64,000 bases of DNA from Rhodoblastus acidophilus (GCF_009720655.1 NZ_WNKS01000006.1:154243-218242); one strand, 5' to 3'; counted from the first letter of the stretch, positions 53,431 to 62,860 are shown. Notes: a model not told the origin generated them from the sequence alone. Translations and numbers: made by a program.

Positions 53431-54675
53431 TCAACGCGCGCGGCTGAACGACGGATGAATAGCCGGCGGGTCGTCGAAGCCGTCGATTTCGCCGATGTCA
53501 TAGCCCGCGAGCCTGACGATCGCGCTGAACGCCGTTTCGAACGCGACCTCCAGCCCGTCATAGATTCCGCCAGCCTCCGGCTCGAATCGGGCGGAAAATC
53601 TGTGCGGCTGCAACGCCGCCAGAGCCGCCGGCCGCGCCCAGAACATCGCGCCGGCGAAAAAGTCCGCGGCAAAGCGCGCGGGGTCGCCGCCGAGCGTCGC
53701 GATGATGTGGTCCGGACTTTGCGACGGCGCGCGCCATTCGTGTGCGGCGACGGGATTGCGGAATTTTCGAAACCCCCTGGGGCCGACGAGTCCGAGCTTG
53801 GGATCGACCGCGAAGGCGTCGATGATCCGGACCATCGCGCCGGCGCCGACCAGCAGATCGAGGAAGATTTTCCGGCGCCAGAGCGCGCCCACCACCGCCG
53901 GCGCGGTCGCCGAGCGTTTGCCGTGAATCTTGCAGACGAGGTCGTAGCCATCGAGCGACCCATCCTCGATGAGCGTCAGAAACGGGCGGATATCCCGGCC
54001 TCTGTTTTCGGTGCGGCGGAAACGGACATGGGGAAAAGCCGCGCGAATGCGTTTTTCCACGCCCGCGTCCGGCCCGGAACAGGTGACGATCAAATCGCAG
54101 GCGTAGGGCAAGGCGCGCAAGGCCGCCTCGATGTCCGGCCAGATATCCTCGTAATGGAGGTGCAAGGCGACAGCAATTTTCAGCGGCGCGGCGCCAGCCG
54201 CCTTCGCCGGCGCAAGGCGACGGAATCCGTCGAAGAGCTCGGGATGGGCGCTGACCGCCGGACTGTCCAGGCGCAAGCCGTTTTCCGCGAGAAACCGGCT
54301 GGCGGCGCCCAACAGTCTGCGGGGGCGCGTCGGCCCGCGCAGATCGAAAACAAGCCCGGCGTGAACCAGCTTGTATTTGATCTTGCGCGTCAGCCAGCTC
54401 CGCCCGAGGGCGAGGAGGGAGGCGAAGGGTCCGAGTTCGACGATCTCCGCCTGCGCGCTGGACAGACCGACGATGTCTCCGGTCCGTTGCGGCGGGATGA
54501 CGTAGAACACGGGCGGATGGACGGGAAGGCGCACGCTCGCCACGGAGCCGTCGCGTCGATGCAACAGCGCCTCCACCGCCGCCGATTCGCCGTTTGTCGC
54601 GCGCGGCGTGAGGCGAACCGCGCGCCAGGGCCGAATCGGCTGTGTGCGCATTGGCGAGACCGCCTGCGCTTCCAT
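53431..54675 (-). CDS. Second rhamnan-synthesis F-like glycan protein
   Basis: 414 residues from ATG 54675, which is 13 bases behind the stop of a 43-codon gene; GTG 54720 lies inside that small gene. The RgpF core is KIAVALHLHYEDIWPDIEAA, CDLIVTCSGPDAG, TENRGRDIRPFLTLIEDG, VCKIHGKRS and FFAGAMFWARPAAL. An N-terminal extension of ~130 residues is less conserved. With the other two glycan genes on the same strand it probably builds a surface polysaccharide. Confidence 0.83.
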   Translation of the reverse strand: MEAQAVSPMRTQPIRPWRAVRLTPRATNGESAAVEALLHRRDGSVASVRLPVHPPVFYVIPPQRTGDIVGLSSAQAEIVELGPFASLLALGRSWLTRKIKYKLVHAGLVFDLRGPTRPRRLLGAASRFLAENGLRLDSPAVSAHPELFDGFRRLAPAKAAGAAPLKIAVALHLHYEDIWPDIEAALRALPYACDLIVTCSGPDAGVEKRIRAAFPHVRFRRTENRGRDIRPFLTLIEDGSLDGYDLVCKIHGKRSATAPAVVGALWRRKIFLDLLVGAGAMVRIIDAFAVDPKLGLVGPRGFRKFRNPVAAHEWRAPSQSPDHIIATLGGDPARFAADFFAGAMFWARPAALAALQPHRFSARFEPEAGGIYDGLEVAFETAFSAIVRLAGYDIGEIDGFDDPPAIHPSFSRAR

Positions 54676-54688
54676 GGCGTTCCGGTCG

Positions 54689-54820
54689 TCACTCACTCCA
54701 GCGCCTGGCGAGAGCCTCACGCTCCTCCTTCATTTCCTGATGCGTCGCCCAAGCAACGACGCCGATGAACAGCCCACAGCCACCGCACAAAATACCGATG
54801 CCTGCAAGAAAAGTGGTCAT
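54689..54820 (-). CDS. 43-residue membrane peptide at the head of the glycan genes
   Basis: ATG at 54820 with GGGGGAG three bases upstream, stop TGA at 54689-54691. The peptide starts MTTFLAGIGILCGGCGLFIG, a hydrophobic helix with Cys12 and Cys15, and ends in a charged tail (EMKEEREALARRWSE). Strong ribosome site, membrane-like helix and 13-base spacing to the next gene argue that it is translated. Function unknown. Confidence 0.65.
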   Translation of the reverse strand: MTTFLAGIGILCGGCGLFIGVVAWATHQEMKEEREALARRWSE

Positions 54821-54984
54821 GATCTCCCCCAATCGCGTCGGGCGCCAATGATCGAGCCCGAAACGTTGCGAAAAAGCGGGAGCTGGTGGAACCGCTCGCG
54901 ACGATGCTCGTCCTCACAAGCGTGTTATTCTCGATGACCTGAACTTCGCCTGAACGAAGTTTTTGGAGCGCGGGGAAGAGATCC

Positions 54985-57264
54985 TCAACTGATCGACTCC
55001 GGCCTGAGCGCCACCACATTGGGGTCGACCCGCTCGAACGGAGAGGTCCAGGAGGCGTCGTCGGGATTGTTGAGTTTTCGCGCCCGAGGCAATTGCGCGG
55101 GGTCGGAGACGAGGCGCGCGATTTCATTGGCCGGGCGCGGCTTGCTGAACAGAAAGCCCTGCGCCTCGTCCGCGCCATTGGCGCGAAGAATTTCGAGCTG
55201 CTCCTGGGTCTCGACGCCCTCGACCAGCATGTCGATGTTCAGCTCCTTGGCCAGCGCCCGCACCGCCTTGATGATCGCCAGCGAGGCCGCATTCTTGCCC
55301 ATTTCGCGCACAAAAGACTGGTCGATCTTGACCTTGTCGGGGCGGAAGCGGCTCAAATAGGCGAGCGACGAATAGCCCGTGCCGAAATCGTCGAGCGCCA
55401 CGCGCACCCCCATGTCGCGCAATTCGTCGAGGGTCGCCAAAACATTGTCGGCGTCGCTCATCAGCGCCGATTCCGTGATTTCGGCTTCGAGGCGATTGGG
55501 GGGAAATTTGGTGTCGCGCAGAGCGCGCCGCACCATTTCGGCGACGCCGCCGCGCGCGAACTGGTGGGCGGAAAAATTCACCGCGACGCGCACCGTGCGC
55601 GGCCAGCTCTTGGCGTCCTCGCAGGCCTGGCGCAGCACATATTCGCCGAGCGGAACGATGAGCCCGGATTCCTCGGCGATGGGGATGAACAGGCCGGGCG
55701 AGATCATGCCCTGGGTGGGATGGCGCCAGCGCACCAGCGCCTCGCAGCAGCAGATGCGCCGTTTCGCGAAACTGATGATCGGCTGGTAGTGGACTTCGAG
55801 TTCGTTGCGGCCGATGCCGATGCGAAGGTCCTGCTCGATCTGCTGGCGCCGTCGGGCGTTTTCCCCCATGTCGCGGGTGAAATAGCGCCAGCCGCCGCGC
55901 CCGCCGTCCTTGGCGGCGTAAAGCGCCATGTCGGCGGCCTTCATCAGGTCCGAGGCGTCCGACGAATCTTCCGGGGCCAGCGCCACGCCCACCGAGGCGC
56001 CGATCAGAAGTTTCGAGCCTTCGATCTGATAGGGCTCGCTCACCGCCTCGACGATGCGGGCGGCGAAATGGCCGGACTCCTCGCGGTTCATGCGCGCGAG
56101 CACGACGAATTCGTCGCCGCCGAGACGCGCCACCTCCTCGCCCTCGGCGGCGAGATCGAGCAGGCGCTTCGCCACACGGCTGAGCAGCTTGTCGCCGGCG
56201 GCGTGGCCCATGGTGTCGTTGACCTGTTTGAAACGGTCGAGATCGATCATGAAAATGGCGAACGGATTTGACGCGGCCTCCGCGGCGGCCTGTTCCAGCA
56301 ATTCGCGGAAGGCGGCGCGATTGGCCATGCCGGTGACGTCGTCGGTGCGCGCCATGCGCTCGATGCGGACTTCCTCGGCGCGGCGGCGCGTGGCGTCCTC
56401 GACCTGCATCGAAAGACCGTCGGGCGTCGGCGAGAACGCGAATTCCATGATCCGGTCGCCGGCGAGATCGACGCAGAGTTTTTGCCGCAATTTCTTCTTT
56501 TGCGCCGCCGCCGCGAGGTCCAGAAGGCGGTCGATGTCGCCGCGATCCTTCAAGGGCAGCGCCAGCCGGCGGGTCATCATGTCGTTCAGCGTGCGGCCGC
56601 GCGCCTCGTGGGCCGTGAGCTTGAACAGCCGGAGGAATTCGGAATTGCCGGACAGGCAGACCTGCCCCTTGCCGAACAGGCCGAAACACTGGTTGACCCC
56701 GTTGAGCGCCGAGGTCAGCCGCGTCTCGGCCTCGGTCTCCGTCTGGGCGACGCGCTGGATGCGCCTTGAAATCAGCGGGAAAGCCAGGAAGAGCGCCAGC
56801 ACGCCGGCGACGCCGACATAGGCGTCGGGCGTCTGGCGCAGCGCGAGGCCCACCGCGAGCGGCCCCAGCGCCAGCGCGCCGCGCCAGCGCGCCAGCGGTT
56901 GCGGCGCGTCGCTCTCCATGGCCAGCACCGCCTGGCCGAGCGCGGCGAGCGCGCCCGCCGTGCGCATGTCGGCGGGAACCGGCGGCGTGACGCTGACGAA
57001 GGCCATCGCGCCGGCAGCCAGCGCCGCCAGCGCGCCCGGCCAGACCAACCATTCCTCGGGCAGGTCGAATTTCGCCAGAGCGGCGACCGGCGGAACGGCG
57101 CACAGAACAACAGTCAGCAGGAAGGCGACCGCGGCGGCGTCCGCCAGCGTGCTGAACCGGCAGACAAGAAGCGGCGCCGCCACGCAGAGAGCGCAGGCCA
57201 GATTGTAAAGCAGGCCCTGGGACCCGCCCCGCCGCACCGCCGCGGCGCCGCCTGACTCCGCCAC
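54985..57264 (-). CDS. Membrane GGDEF-EAL protein (c-di-GMP synthesis and breakdown)
   Basis: 759 residues. Five or six hydrophobic segments fill residues ~20-165, followed by a PAS-like stretch (SALNGVNQCFGLFGKGQVCL, 20 residues). The GGDEF motif is intact (RLGGDEFVVL, near 383) with DLDRFKQVNDTMGHAAGD before it. The EAL motif is also intact (CCCEALVRWRHPTQG near 509), with DDFGTGYSSLAYL and EGVETQEQ. Both diguanylate cyclase and phosphodiesterase activities are therefore possible. Confidence 0.94.
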   Translation of the reverse strand: MAESGGAAAVRRGGSQGLLYNLACALCVAAPLLVCRFSTLADAAAVAFLLTVVLCAVPPVAALAKFDLPEEWLVWPGALAALAAGAMAFVSVTPPVPADMRTAGALAALGQAVLAMESDAPQPLARWRGALALGPLAVGLALRQTPDAYVGVAGVLALFLAFPLISRRIQRVAQTETEAETRLTSALNGVNQCFGLFGKGQVCLSGNSEFLRLFKLTAHEARGRTLNDMMTRRLALPLKDRGDIDRLLDLAAAAQKKKLRQKLCVDLAGDRIMEFAFSPTPDGLSMQVEDATRRRAEEVRIERMARTDDVTGMANRAAFRELLEQAAAEAASNPFAIFMIDLDRFKQVNDTMGHAAGDKLLSRVAKRLLDLAAEGEEVARLGGDEFVVLARMNREESGHFAARIVEAVSEPYQIEGSKLLIGASVGVALAPEDSSDASDLMKAADMALYAAKDGGRGGWRYFTRDMGENARRRQQIEQDLRIGIGRNELEVHYQPIISFAKRRICCCEALVRWRHPTQGMISPGLFIPIAEESGLIVPLGEYVLRQACEDAKSWPRTVRVAVNFSAHQFARGGVAEMVRRALRDTKFPPNRLEAEITESALMSDADNVLATLDELRDMGVRVALDDFGTGYSSLAYLSRFRPDKVKIDQSFVREMGKNAASLAIIKAVRALAKELNIDMLVEGVETQEQLEILRANGADEAQGFLFSKPRPANEIARLVSDPAQLPRARKLNNPDDASWTSPFERVDPNVVALRPESIS

Positions 57265-57557
57265 TTACGCCATCCCCTCGCCCCGGCGCAGGACGCGCCA
57301 TGAATCGTTTTAGCTTAAGGGTGTAAATAGAATGCAACCTTGAATTGAAACCACACGCAAATCCTCCGCGCCGGCGTTGCGTTGGCTGAAACAGGGCCGG
57401 GTGCGCGCCAAATTGGGGCGCCAGACGACGCAAGTCATGCGTTTCAAAGCCGAATCGGCGAACGCTTTCCTATCCATGATTTGCCACGGCCCGGGGCGGT
57501 TAAGGTTTAATTATAAGCTTAACGCCAGCTTCATCAACAACCTGAGCGGAGTCTGTC

Positions 57558-58088
57558 ATGAGCGCGTTGTTGTGTGGACTGTTGATCCTGGGCGCCGTGA
57601 GCGGTTCGGCGGCGGCGGCCTATTTCATCTCGATTTCGCGCGAACGATTGTGGTTGAAGAGCCAGAAATCCGAGGACCTCTATCGCCGCGCGGAAAAAAC
57701 CTATGTCGACGCCATGGCGTTTTTTCGCGCGCGCTACGACCTCGCGCAGACCAGGACTTTTGCGCGCGCCGCCGACGACCTGGCGGCCCTCAACGAGGAC
57801 GTCGCCGAACTCAACATTCTGGTCGGCCTCTATTTTCCCGCGCTCGGCCCGCAATTGGCGGCGGCCACCAATGCGCTGGCGGTCGCCTTCGACAGCCTGC
57901 GGCTGGCCGAAGCCGCCGACCTGAACAACCGCGAACGCGCGCTCGACACGCTCGATCTGACGGTTGGCGGCATCCGCGAAGCCTTCGACCAGCTCAAGGG
58001 CGCCGCCCTGAGCCGAGGCCGGATCGAAGGCAGGCGCGCCCTGCCCGCCCCGGGAGCGCGGCGCGCGTCGCGGGCCGCCATCGCCTGA
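57558..58088 (+). CDS. Membrane-anchored helical protein of unknown function
   Basis: 176 residues. An N-terminal helix (LLCGLLILGAVSGSAAAAYF) is followed by a long helical domain with regular Ala/Leu/Asp/Arg spacing (SEDLYRRAEKTYVDAMAFF, LAALNEDVAELNILVGLYF) and a basic, Ala-rich tail. It looks like a single-span protein with a cytoplasmic or periplasmic coiled coil. No family was recognised. The 293 bases upstream hold an A+T-rich promoter-like region but no other gene. Confidence 0.65.
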   Translation: MSALLCGLLILGAVSGSAAAAYFISISRERLWLKSQKSEDLYRRAEKTYVDAMAFFRARYDLAQTRTFARAADDLAALNEDVAELNILVGLYFPALGPQLAAATNALAVAFDSLRLAEAADLNNRERALDTLDLTVGGIREAFDQLKGAALSRGRIEGRRALPAPGARRASRAAIA

Positions 58089-58095
58089 CGCCGGC

Positions 58096-58193
58096 CAGAG
58101 CATTTTCAAGCGAAGCGGATGCCGGTTCGCGTTAAGAAAATTCGTCAAAACAAGACTCTAGAGCTTTTTCATGTTTCCATGAAAAAGCTCTAA
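58096..58193. repeat. Family B repeat, copy 3
   Basis: GCATTTTCAAGCGAAGCGGA...TTCGCGTTAAG core and the perfect hairpin GAGCTTTTTCATG-TTTC-CATGAAAAAGCTC, as in copy 2. Confidence 0.9.
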
Positions 58194-58223
58194 TTTCGGG
58201 ATCCCTTTTGGAGGTCCCGAACC

Positions 58224-58496
58224 ATGCTTCCCACCCTCGATCCCCTGATCGCCCTCGGCGTGATCGCCTCCACGGCCGCGACCGACGCGGTCTATGTCCT
58301 GTTCAACGCCTCGGTCGTGGCGCGCAAGCGCGTCGCCGCGGCGAACTGGAGCAGCCTGTGGTATCTCATGTCGGCGTTCGCGGTGATCAGCTACACGTCG
58401 AACTGGCTCTATGTGCTGTTCGCGGCGGCGGGATCGTGGCTCGGCGGCTTCTTCTCCATCACCGCGCTGAACTGGATCGAAGCGCGCAGGCGCTAA
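58224..58496 (+). CDS. Small inner-membrane protein
   Basis: 90 residues with two or three membrane segments (IALGVIASTAATDAVYVLF, WYLMSAFAVISYTSNWLYVL, FAAAGSWLGGFFSITALNW) and a basic C-terminus (EARRR). GGAGG lies 12 bases before the ATG. It is flanked by two family B repeats; the second begins at its stop codon TAA. Family unknown. Confidence 0.75.
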   Translation: MLPTLDPLIALGVIASTAATDAVYVLFNASVVARKRVAAANWSSLWYLMSAFAVISYTSNWLYVLFAAAGSWLGGFFSITALNWIEARRR

Positions 58497-58598
58497 AGCA
58501 TTTTCAAGCGAAGCGGATGCCGGTTCGCGTGAAGAAAATGCGTCAAAACAAGACTCTAGAGCTTTTTCATGTTTCCATGAAACGTGAAAAAACTCTAA
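58494..58598. repeat. Family B repeat, copy 4
   Basis: Starts TAAAGCATTTTCAAGCGAAG, the TAA being the stop of the preceding gene, and ends with the hairpin region GAGCTTTTTCATGTTTCCAT...GTGAAAAAACTC. Confidence 0.9.
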
Positions 58599-58649
58599 GC
58601 AGGATTTCCGAAAAGCGGCCACCGGCTTTCGGATGAAAATCCTGCGAAA
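58599..58649. repeat. Family E hairpin repeat, copy 2
   Basis: GCAGGATTTCCGAAAAGCGG...CTTTCGGATGAAAATCCTGC, the inverse of copy 1 at 23150-23202. Directly abuts the family B copy. Confidence 0.8.
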
Positions 58650-58661
58650 AACAGAGGAACC

Positions 58662-58934
58662 TCAGCACATCCATCTGGGCCTGTCTTCGACGTCCGCCCT
58701 GAACTCGGACAAAGTATCGAAGAAGTCGAGAGGAGAGACGCCCAGCAAACGACAGATCCGTTGCAGGCTCACCGCGTCGATGCGCTCGCGGCCGGTCTCG
58801 AAGCGCCGATATCTGATTTCATCGACGCCGATCGCCGCGCAGACGCCGATGACCGACAGGCCGGCGCGGCGGCGCGCCGCCTCGAGATGGCCGCCGACCA
58901 TCCTGTCGACTTGATTCAGGTCATTGCTTGACAT
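58662..58934 (-). CDS. XRE-family helix-turn-helix regulator
   Basis: 90 residues from ATG 58934 (MSSNDLNQVDRMVGGHL); an in-frame start 29 codons upstream is less convincing. The Cro/CI-type HTH spans about 17-70: HLEAARRRAGLSVIGVCAAI, with RYRRFETGRERIDAVSLQRI (turn and recognition helix area) and LLGVSPLDFF. It is transcribed away from the chemoreceptor gene 180 bases on. Target unknown. Confidence 0.85.
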   Translation of the reverse strand: MSSNDLNQVDRMVGGHLEAARRRAGLSVIGVCAAIGVDEIRYRRFETGRERIDAVSLQRICRLLGVSPLDFFDTLSEFRADVEDRPRWMC

Positions 58935-59113
58935 CGATGCGCGATCCCGCTGGAGCGTGCCCCCGCTTAACGCCAATGCGATGTCTGCGATAGTGACCTT
59001 CGTCTCGTCTCGCGCAAGCAAAAGTCACATGGCTCGCACGAGCCCGAAGGCTTTGCGCAAGCTCTGATTATTAGCCTTGGTCGATACCGCCGTGACCCCG
59101 GAGTCTCACAACA

Positions 59114-61186
59114 ATGCAGCTTTCCAGGCTTGCAAGATCGCGTCTCGCCGCCTCCGGACAAGACGAGGCCGCGCTCCCGCCGGCCCAGATCGAAGGCGTT
59201 TTCGAGGATGTGCAGTCCCGCCTGGCCGACGATCCGGAAAAGGCCGCGCTCTCCAGCGCGCTGTTGGCCGAAATGCGCGCGCATTGGCGCGAAATTCTCT
59301 CGCGGCCGCCGGGCGAGGAGCTGGTTCTGCGCGCCCGCCGCCTCGGCGAGGCCCAGGCGCGCGCTTCGCTTGCGCCCAAAACCCTCGTCGAAACCTACGG
59401 AATGTTGACCAGCGGGCTCGCCCGAGGGGCGCTGGGGCGCAATTCCCGCGAAGCCGCGGTCGTGGCGCGGGTGATCGATATGATCTTCGCCGACATGGCG
59501 GCGAGTTTCGACGCTTACGTTTCGGGCTGCGAAGGCGTTTCGCGTGAGAAGGAGACCGCCGAACTCCTGCGCGCGGTCGACGCGGAAATGGAGGCGTCGA
59601 ACGCCGCCGCCGAAACCCAGTCCGGCGCGATGCGGTCCATTGTCGCTGATCTGGAAAAAGTCATCGGTGAACTTCGCGACGGCGTCACCCTGGTGACGGA
59701 CGGCGCCGCGACCGCCAGCCAGTCCATCGGCGCCGTCGCCGCCGCGGTGGAGGAACTCCACGCCTCGAGCCAGGAGGTCGGGCGCCAGGCCAACGACGCC
59801 AATTCCCTGGTGCACGACGCCGTCACGCGCGCCGACGGCGCCGAGCAGCGTTTTTCCGATCTCGCGTCCTGCGCGGCGCGGGTGACGGAGATCGTCACGC
59901 TGATCTCCGGCATTTCCAGCCAGACCAGCCTGCTCGCGCTCAACGCCACCATCGAGGCGGCGCGCGCCGGCGAGAGCGGCCGCGGTTTCGCCGTCGTCGC
60001 CAACGAGGTCAAATCGCTGGCGCAGCGCACCAGCGTCGCGACCCGCGACATCGCGACGCAGATCGGGGAGATCGAGACGGCCGTGCGCTCGTCGGTCGGG
60101 GCGATGCAGGAGGTCCGCGACATCATCGGCCGCATCGCCGAAATCGCGAGCGCGGTGGCGCGCAGTTCGGATCAGCAGATCGGCGCGATCCAGGAGGTCG
60201 GCCAGAGCGCCAATTCCGCCGCCCAGGGCGCCGCCCAATTGGGCGGCAGCGTCGATCTCTTCAACGGCGCGGTCGGCGAGGCCAATGAAGCGACAGAAAA
60301 GGTCGCCTCGCAGTCGCGCCAGGTCAGCGCCCTGTCCGCGCATCTGACCAAGCGCCTTTCGGTGACGCTGAAGAATTTCGTCGATGCGGACCAGCGCAAG
60401 TTTCCGCGCTCGCCGGCGAAAATTCCCGCGCGCCTGATGTTTCGCGGCCAGACGGTCTCGACCGAGGTTCTGGAGATTTCGGAGGGCTCGGCGCTCGTCA
60501 ACGGCGTCCCCTTGCACGCGGGCGACCTGGTCGAACTCGACCTTCAGGACATTGGCGCGGTGCGCGCCCGCGCCCTGCCGGCCGATTTCGGCATCCGGCT
60601 GCTTTTCACGGAAACGCCGACACAAACCGCCGTCGCCTTGAAAGCGCTGATGCATCGGCTGCTGAGCAAGGAGCGGGCCTTGCGCGACATCGTGATCTCG
60701 CGCGCCGCGATGATCTCGACGCTGTTCGAAAAGGCTCTGGGTGCGGCGACGATTTCCGAGGCCGACCTGTTCGACGTCAACTATATTCCCATTCCCGGGA
60801 CCAATCCGCAGCAATTCCGCAACCGCGCGCTGGATTTTCTCGAACAGACTCTGCCGGCGATCCAGGAGCCGATCCTTGCGCTGGATGCGGCCGTCGTGTT
60901 TTCGGCGGCCGTCGATCACAACGGCTATCTGCCCGTGCACAACAAGAAATATTCCGCGCCGCAGGGGCCGGACCCCGTCTGGAACAACGCCAACAGTCGC
61001 AACCGGCGCATTTTCGACGACATGACCGGATTGATGGCGGGCCGCAACATTGCCGAAAGCCTCAGCCAGACCTATCCGCGCGATCTCGGCGGCGGCCAGG
61101 TGGTGCTGATCAAGGATATTTCCGCGCCGATTTTTGTGCGCGGCAAGCACTGGGGCGGGTTGCGCATGGGGGCGAAGATCGCCTGA
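59114..61186 (+). CDS. Soluble methyl-accepting chemotaxis protein with PilZ and C-terminal sensor domains
   Basis: 690 residues, no membrane segment. Residues ~1-140 may be a globin-like or helical sensor. The MCP signalling hairpin has its tip at about 259-287 ([40 protein letters not shown]). A PilZ domain near 425-500 shows DQRKFPR and [11 protein letters not shown], the c-di-GMP-binding arrangement. The last ~150 residues ([40 protein letters not shown]) form a conserved C-terminal domain found in some alphaproteobacterial MCPs. Cytoplasmic chemosensing tied to c-di-GMP is inferred. Confidence 0.88.
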   Translation: MQLSRLARSRLAASGQDEAALPPAQIEGVFEDVQSRLADDPEKAALSSALLAEMRAHWREILSRPPGEELVLRARRLGEAQARASLAPKTLVETYGMLTSGLARGALGRNSREAAVVARVIDMIFADMAASFDAYVSGCEGVSREKETAELLRAVDAEMEASNAAAETQSGAMRSIVADLEKVIGELRDGVTLVTDGAATASQSIGAVAAAVEELHASSQEVGRQANDANSLVHDAVTRADGAEQRFSDLASCAARVTEIVTLISGISSQTSLLALNATIEAARAGESGRGFAVVANEVKSLAQRTSVATRDIATQIGEIETAVRSSVGAMQEVRDIIGRIAEIASAVARSSDQQIGAIQEVGQSANSAAQGAAQLGGSVDLFNGAVGEANEATEKVASQSRQVSALSAHLTKRLSVTLKNFVDADQRKFPRSPAKIPARLMFRGQTVSTEVLEISEGSALVNGVPLHAGDLVELDLQDIGAVRARALPADFGIRLLFTETPTQTAVALKALMHRLLSKERALRDIVISRAAMISTLFEKALGAATISEADLFDVNYIPIPGTNPQQFRNRALDFLEQTLPAIQEPILALDAAVVFSAAVDHNGYLPVHNKKYSAPQGPDPVWNNANSRNRRIFDDMTGLMAGRNIAESLSQTYPRDLGGGQVVLIKDISAPIFVRGKHWGGLRMGAKIA

Positions 61187-61214
61187 CATTTTGTCTCACG
61201 CCGCCTCGGCGCGC

Positions 61215-61880
61215 TCATTTCTTGAGCGTCGTCAACCTCTTGTTGAGGCGGACCATCAGGGCTACTCCGAACAAGGGTGTGAACAGGTTCAAGACAGGCG
61301 TCACGACGAACACGGCGATGACGAGACCGTAGGCGTAGATCTTGAGCTGGTTGCGTTGGCGCAGCGACCGGACGCCTTCGCCCGGAAGGAACCTCGACGC
61401 GGCCATCTCGAAATATTCGCGGGAGAACAGATACGCGTTCGCGGCGACGAAGATGAGGGCGTTCACGCCAGGCACGAGCCAGAGGACGAACGCCGCCATG
61501 TTGACGAACAGCGAGACGACGAAAAACCTCAGCGCAAGGGCGAGCGACTGGGACAGAGGCGCCGGAACGCCCTTGCGTCCGTCGGGATAGATGGCGGCTT
61601 CGACATGCTCGGCCAGTTCGTCGAGGAAAAAGCCGGCGACGAGCATCGACACGGGGGCGATCAGGAACAACAGGCCGACCGAAAGCCCGAGGACGGCGGT
61701 CACCTTGACGATCATCGCGATCCACGGCGCCGTGTTGGACGTCTCGTACAGCGCCAGCTTGTCCAAGCCGAGTCCCAGCGCGAGAAGGATCGTCAGGGTC
61801 AGGCCGAGGGACTTCGCCATGACGGTCCGAAATGGCGGCGTGAAGATCTCTCGCAAACTGGCGTAGGCGTCTTGAAACAT
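61215..61880 (-). CDS. EI24/CysZ-like membrane protein
   Basis: 221 residues from ATG 61880, with GGAG six bases upstream. Four to five hydrophobic segments, with the family blocks FLDELAEHVEAAIYPDGRKG (20 residues), ARFLPGEGVRSLRQRNQ-like region and YGLVIAVFVVTPVLNLFTPL (20 residues). CysZ-type members take up sulfate; others are uncharacterised. Convergent with the chemoreceptor gene. Confidence 0.82.
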   Translation of the reverse strand: MFQDAYASLREIFTPPFRTVMAKSLGLTLTILLALGLGLDKLALYETSNTAPWIAMIVKVTAVLGLSVGLLFLIAPVSMLVAGFFLDELAEHVEAAIYPDGRKGVPAPLSQSLALALRFFVVSLFVNMAAFVLWLVPGVNALIFVAANAYLFSREYFEMAASRFLPGEGVRSLRQRNQLKIYAYGLVIAVFVVTPVLNLFTPLFGVALMVRLNKRLTTLKK

Positions 61881-62486
61881 CCAAAGCTCCAAAAGAGGGA
61901 AGGACCTGCCGAAGGTGAGATGGGTGTTGTGAGTCCACCCGTTTCAAGGGATAGCCGAAAAATGCGGGGAGGATGCGATTTCCGACTCGCCGCCCGCGTG
62001 ATCCCCTGCCCCATGCCTCGAACCGTCATACGTTCGTCACAATCATCGGGCATTCTATCCTCAATTCCAAGGCGAGCTCGGATGTACAGACGCCAAGGAT
62101 GTGGCCCCGCACGGCGAAAGCCGCTGGCGGGGTTTTTTGTGTCCGAGCCGCCTGCGACCCCATCCGAGATCGGCGCAACCTGACGCTGGGTCGATACGAC
62201 ATGTTTTCGCGACAGCGCATATCGGACTGGCCGATCGACACGACAAAAAGGCTCTCTGCGCCGGTCAAGGACATGCGGAGGGTGAGCGAAAGGCCGATGC
62301 GCCGGCCTGACGCGTTCACTCAAATCGTCGCTCGCCATGGGCGCGCTGATCGCCGACGCTCCGAGCGTCTTCACGCATGTAAAAAACTTGTAATATTAAT
62401 CCAGTAACACATGTGTGAACGTATTTTTTGAACCGAACAAGTCCTTTTGGCGTTGAGGGAATGTACGCTAAAGGGGATAAAAGCAT
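61881..62486. other. Gene-poor interval with one terminator-like hairpin
   Basis: About 600 bases upstream of the CysZ-like gene. No frame with a family signature or convincing start is visible on either strand. It contains the hairpin at 62105-62138 and an A+T-rich region with the palindrome ACACATGTGT near 62406-62415. The stretch may be remnant DNA of an inserted element near trnW. Confidence 0.45.
62105..62138 (+). terminator. Intrinsic terminator-like hairpin
   Basis: Arms CCCCGC and GCGGGG enclose a second stem CGGC-GAAA-GCCG, followed by TTTTTT. Very similar to the hairpin at 62669-62701, including the following GTGTCCGA. Confidence 0.7.
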
Positions 62487-62630
62487 ATGAGTGAACACAA
62501 TCGAGCTACAACTGTTCGGCAGTTCCTTCAAGAAACCACGGCCATGGAACGTTTTGCTGTGGCGTTGTCGGCAATATTGATGCTTGCGCCTCTGGTTCCC
62601 TGGCAATTGGCAGAGAATTGGGCGGGCTGA
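62487..62630 (+). CDS. Possible 47-residue peptide gene
   Basis: ATG 62487 to TGA 62630. The peptide has a polar N-terminus (MSEHNRATTVRQFLQETTAM) and a hydrophobic middle (FAVALSAILMLAPLVPWQL) that could be one membrane helix. An AGGGG lies ten bases before the ATG. It stands just before a strong terminator hairpin, which supports a short transcription unit. No family known. Confidence 0.45.
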   Translation: MSEHNRATTVRQFLQETTAMERFAVALSAILMLAPLVPWQLAENWAG

Positions 62631-62668
62631 TCGCTCGCCTTTGAAGGCGTGAGCAACAACAATCAAGG

Positions 62669-62701
62669 CCCCGCAGGGTGAAAACCGATAGCGGGGTTTT
62701 T
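62669..62701 (+). terminator. Intrinsic terminator after the 47-codon frame
   Basis: Arms CCCCGC (62669-62674) and GCGGGG (62691-62696) followed by TTTTT and then CGTGTCCGA, matching the hairpin at 62105. Confidence 0.72.
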
Positions 62702-62860
62702 CGTGTCCGACGAGACCAACGGCAGAGTCGCGTTCGACTTCAGAATGGCGGCGGAAGGGATACGGCGCGGACGACGCCCGTTACTCGCCCGTTTTTGTTG
62801 CCCCGTTGACGCCCCCTCTAAAAGGGGCTTTGCGAGGACTTGCCTAAGGCGTTGAAAGAC

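Noticed and set aside
54943..54964. Hairpin ACTTCG/CGAAGT followed by TTTT on the plus strand
   Set aside because: It looks like a weak terminator, but no plus-strand gene precedes it; the stem is short, so it was not listed as a feature.
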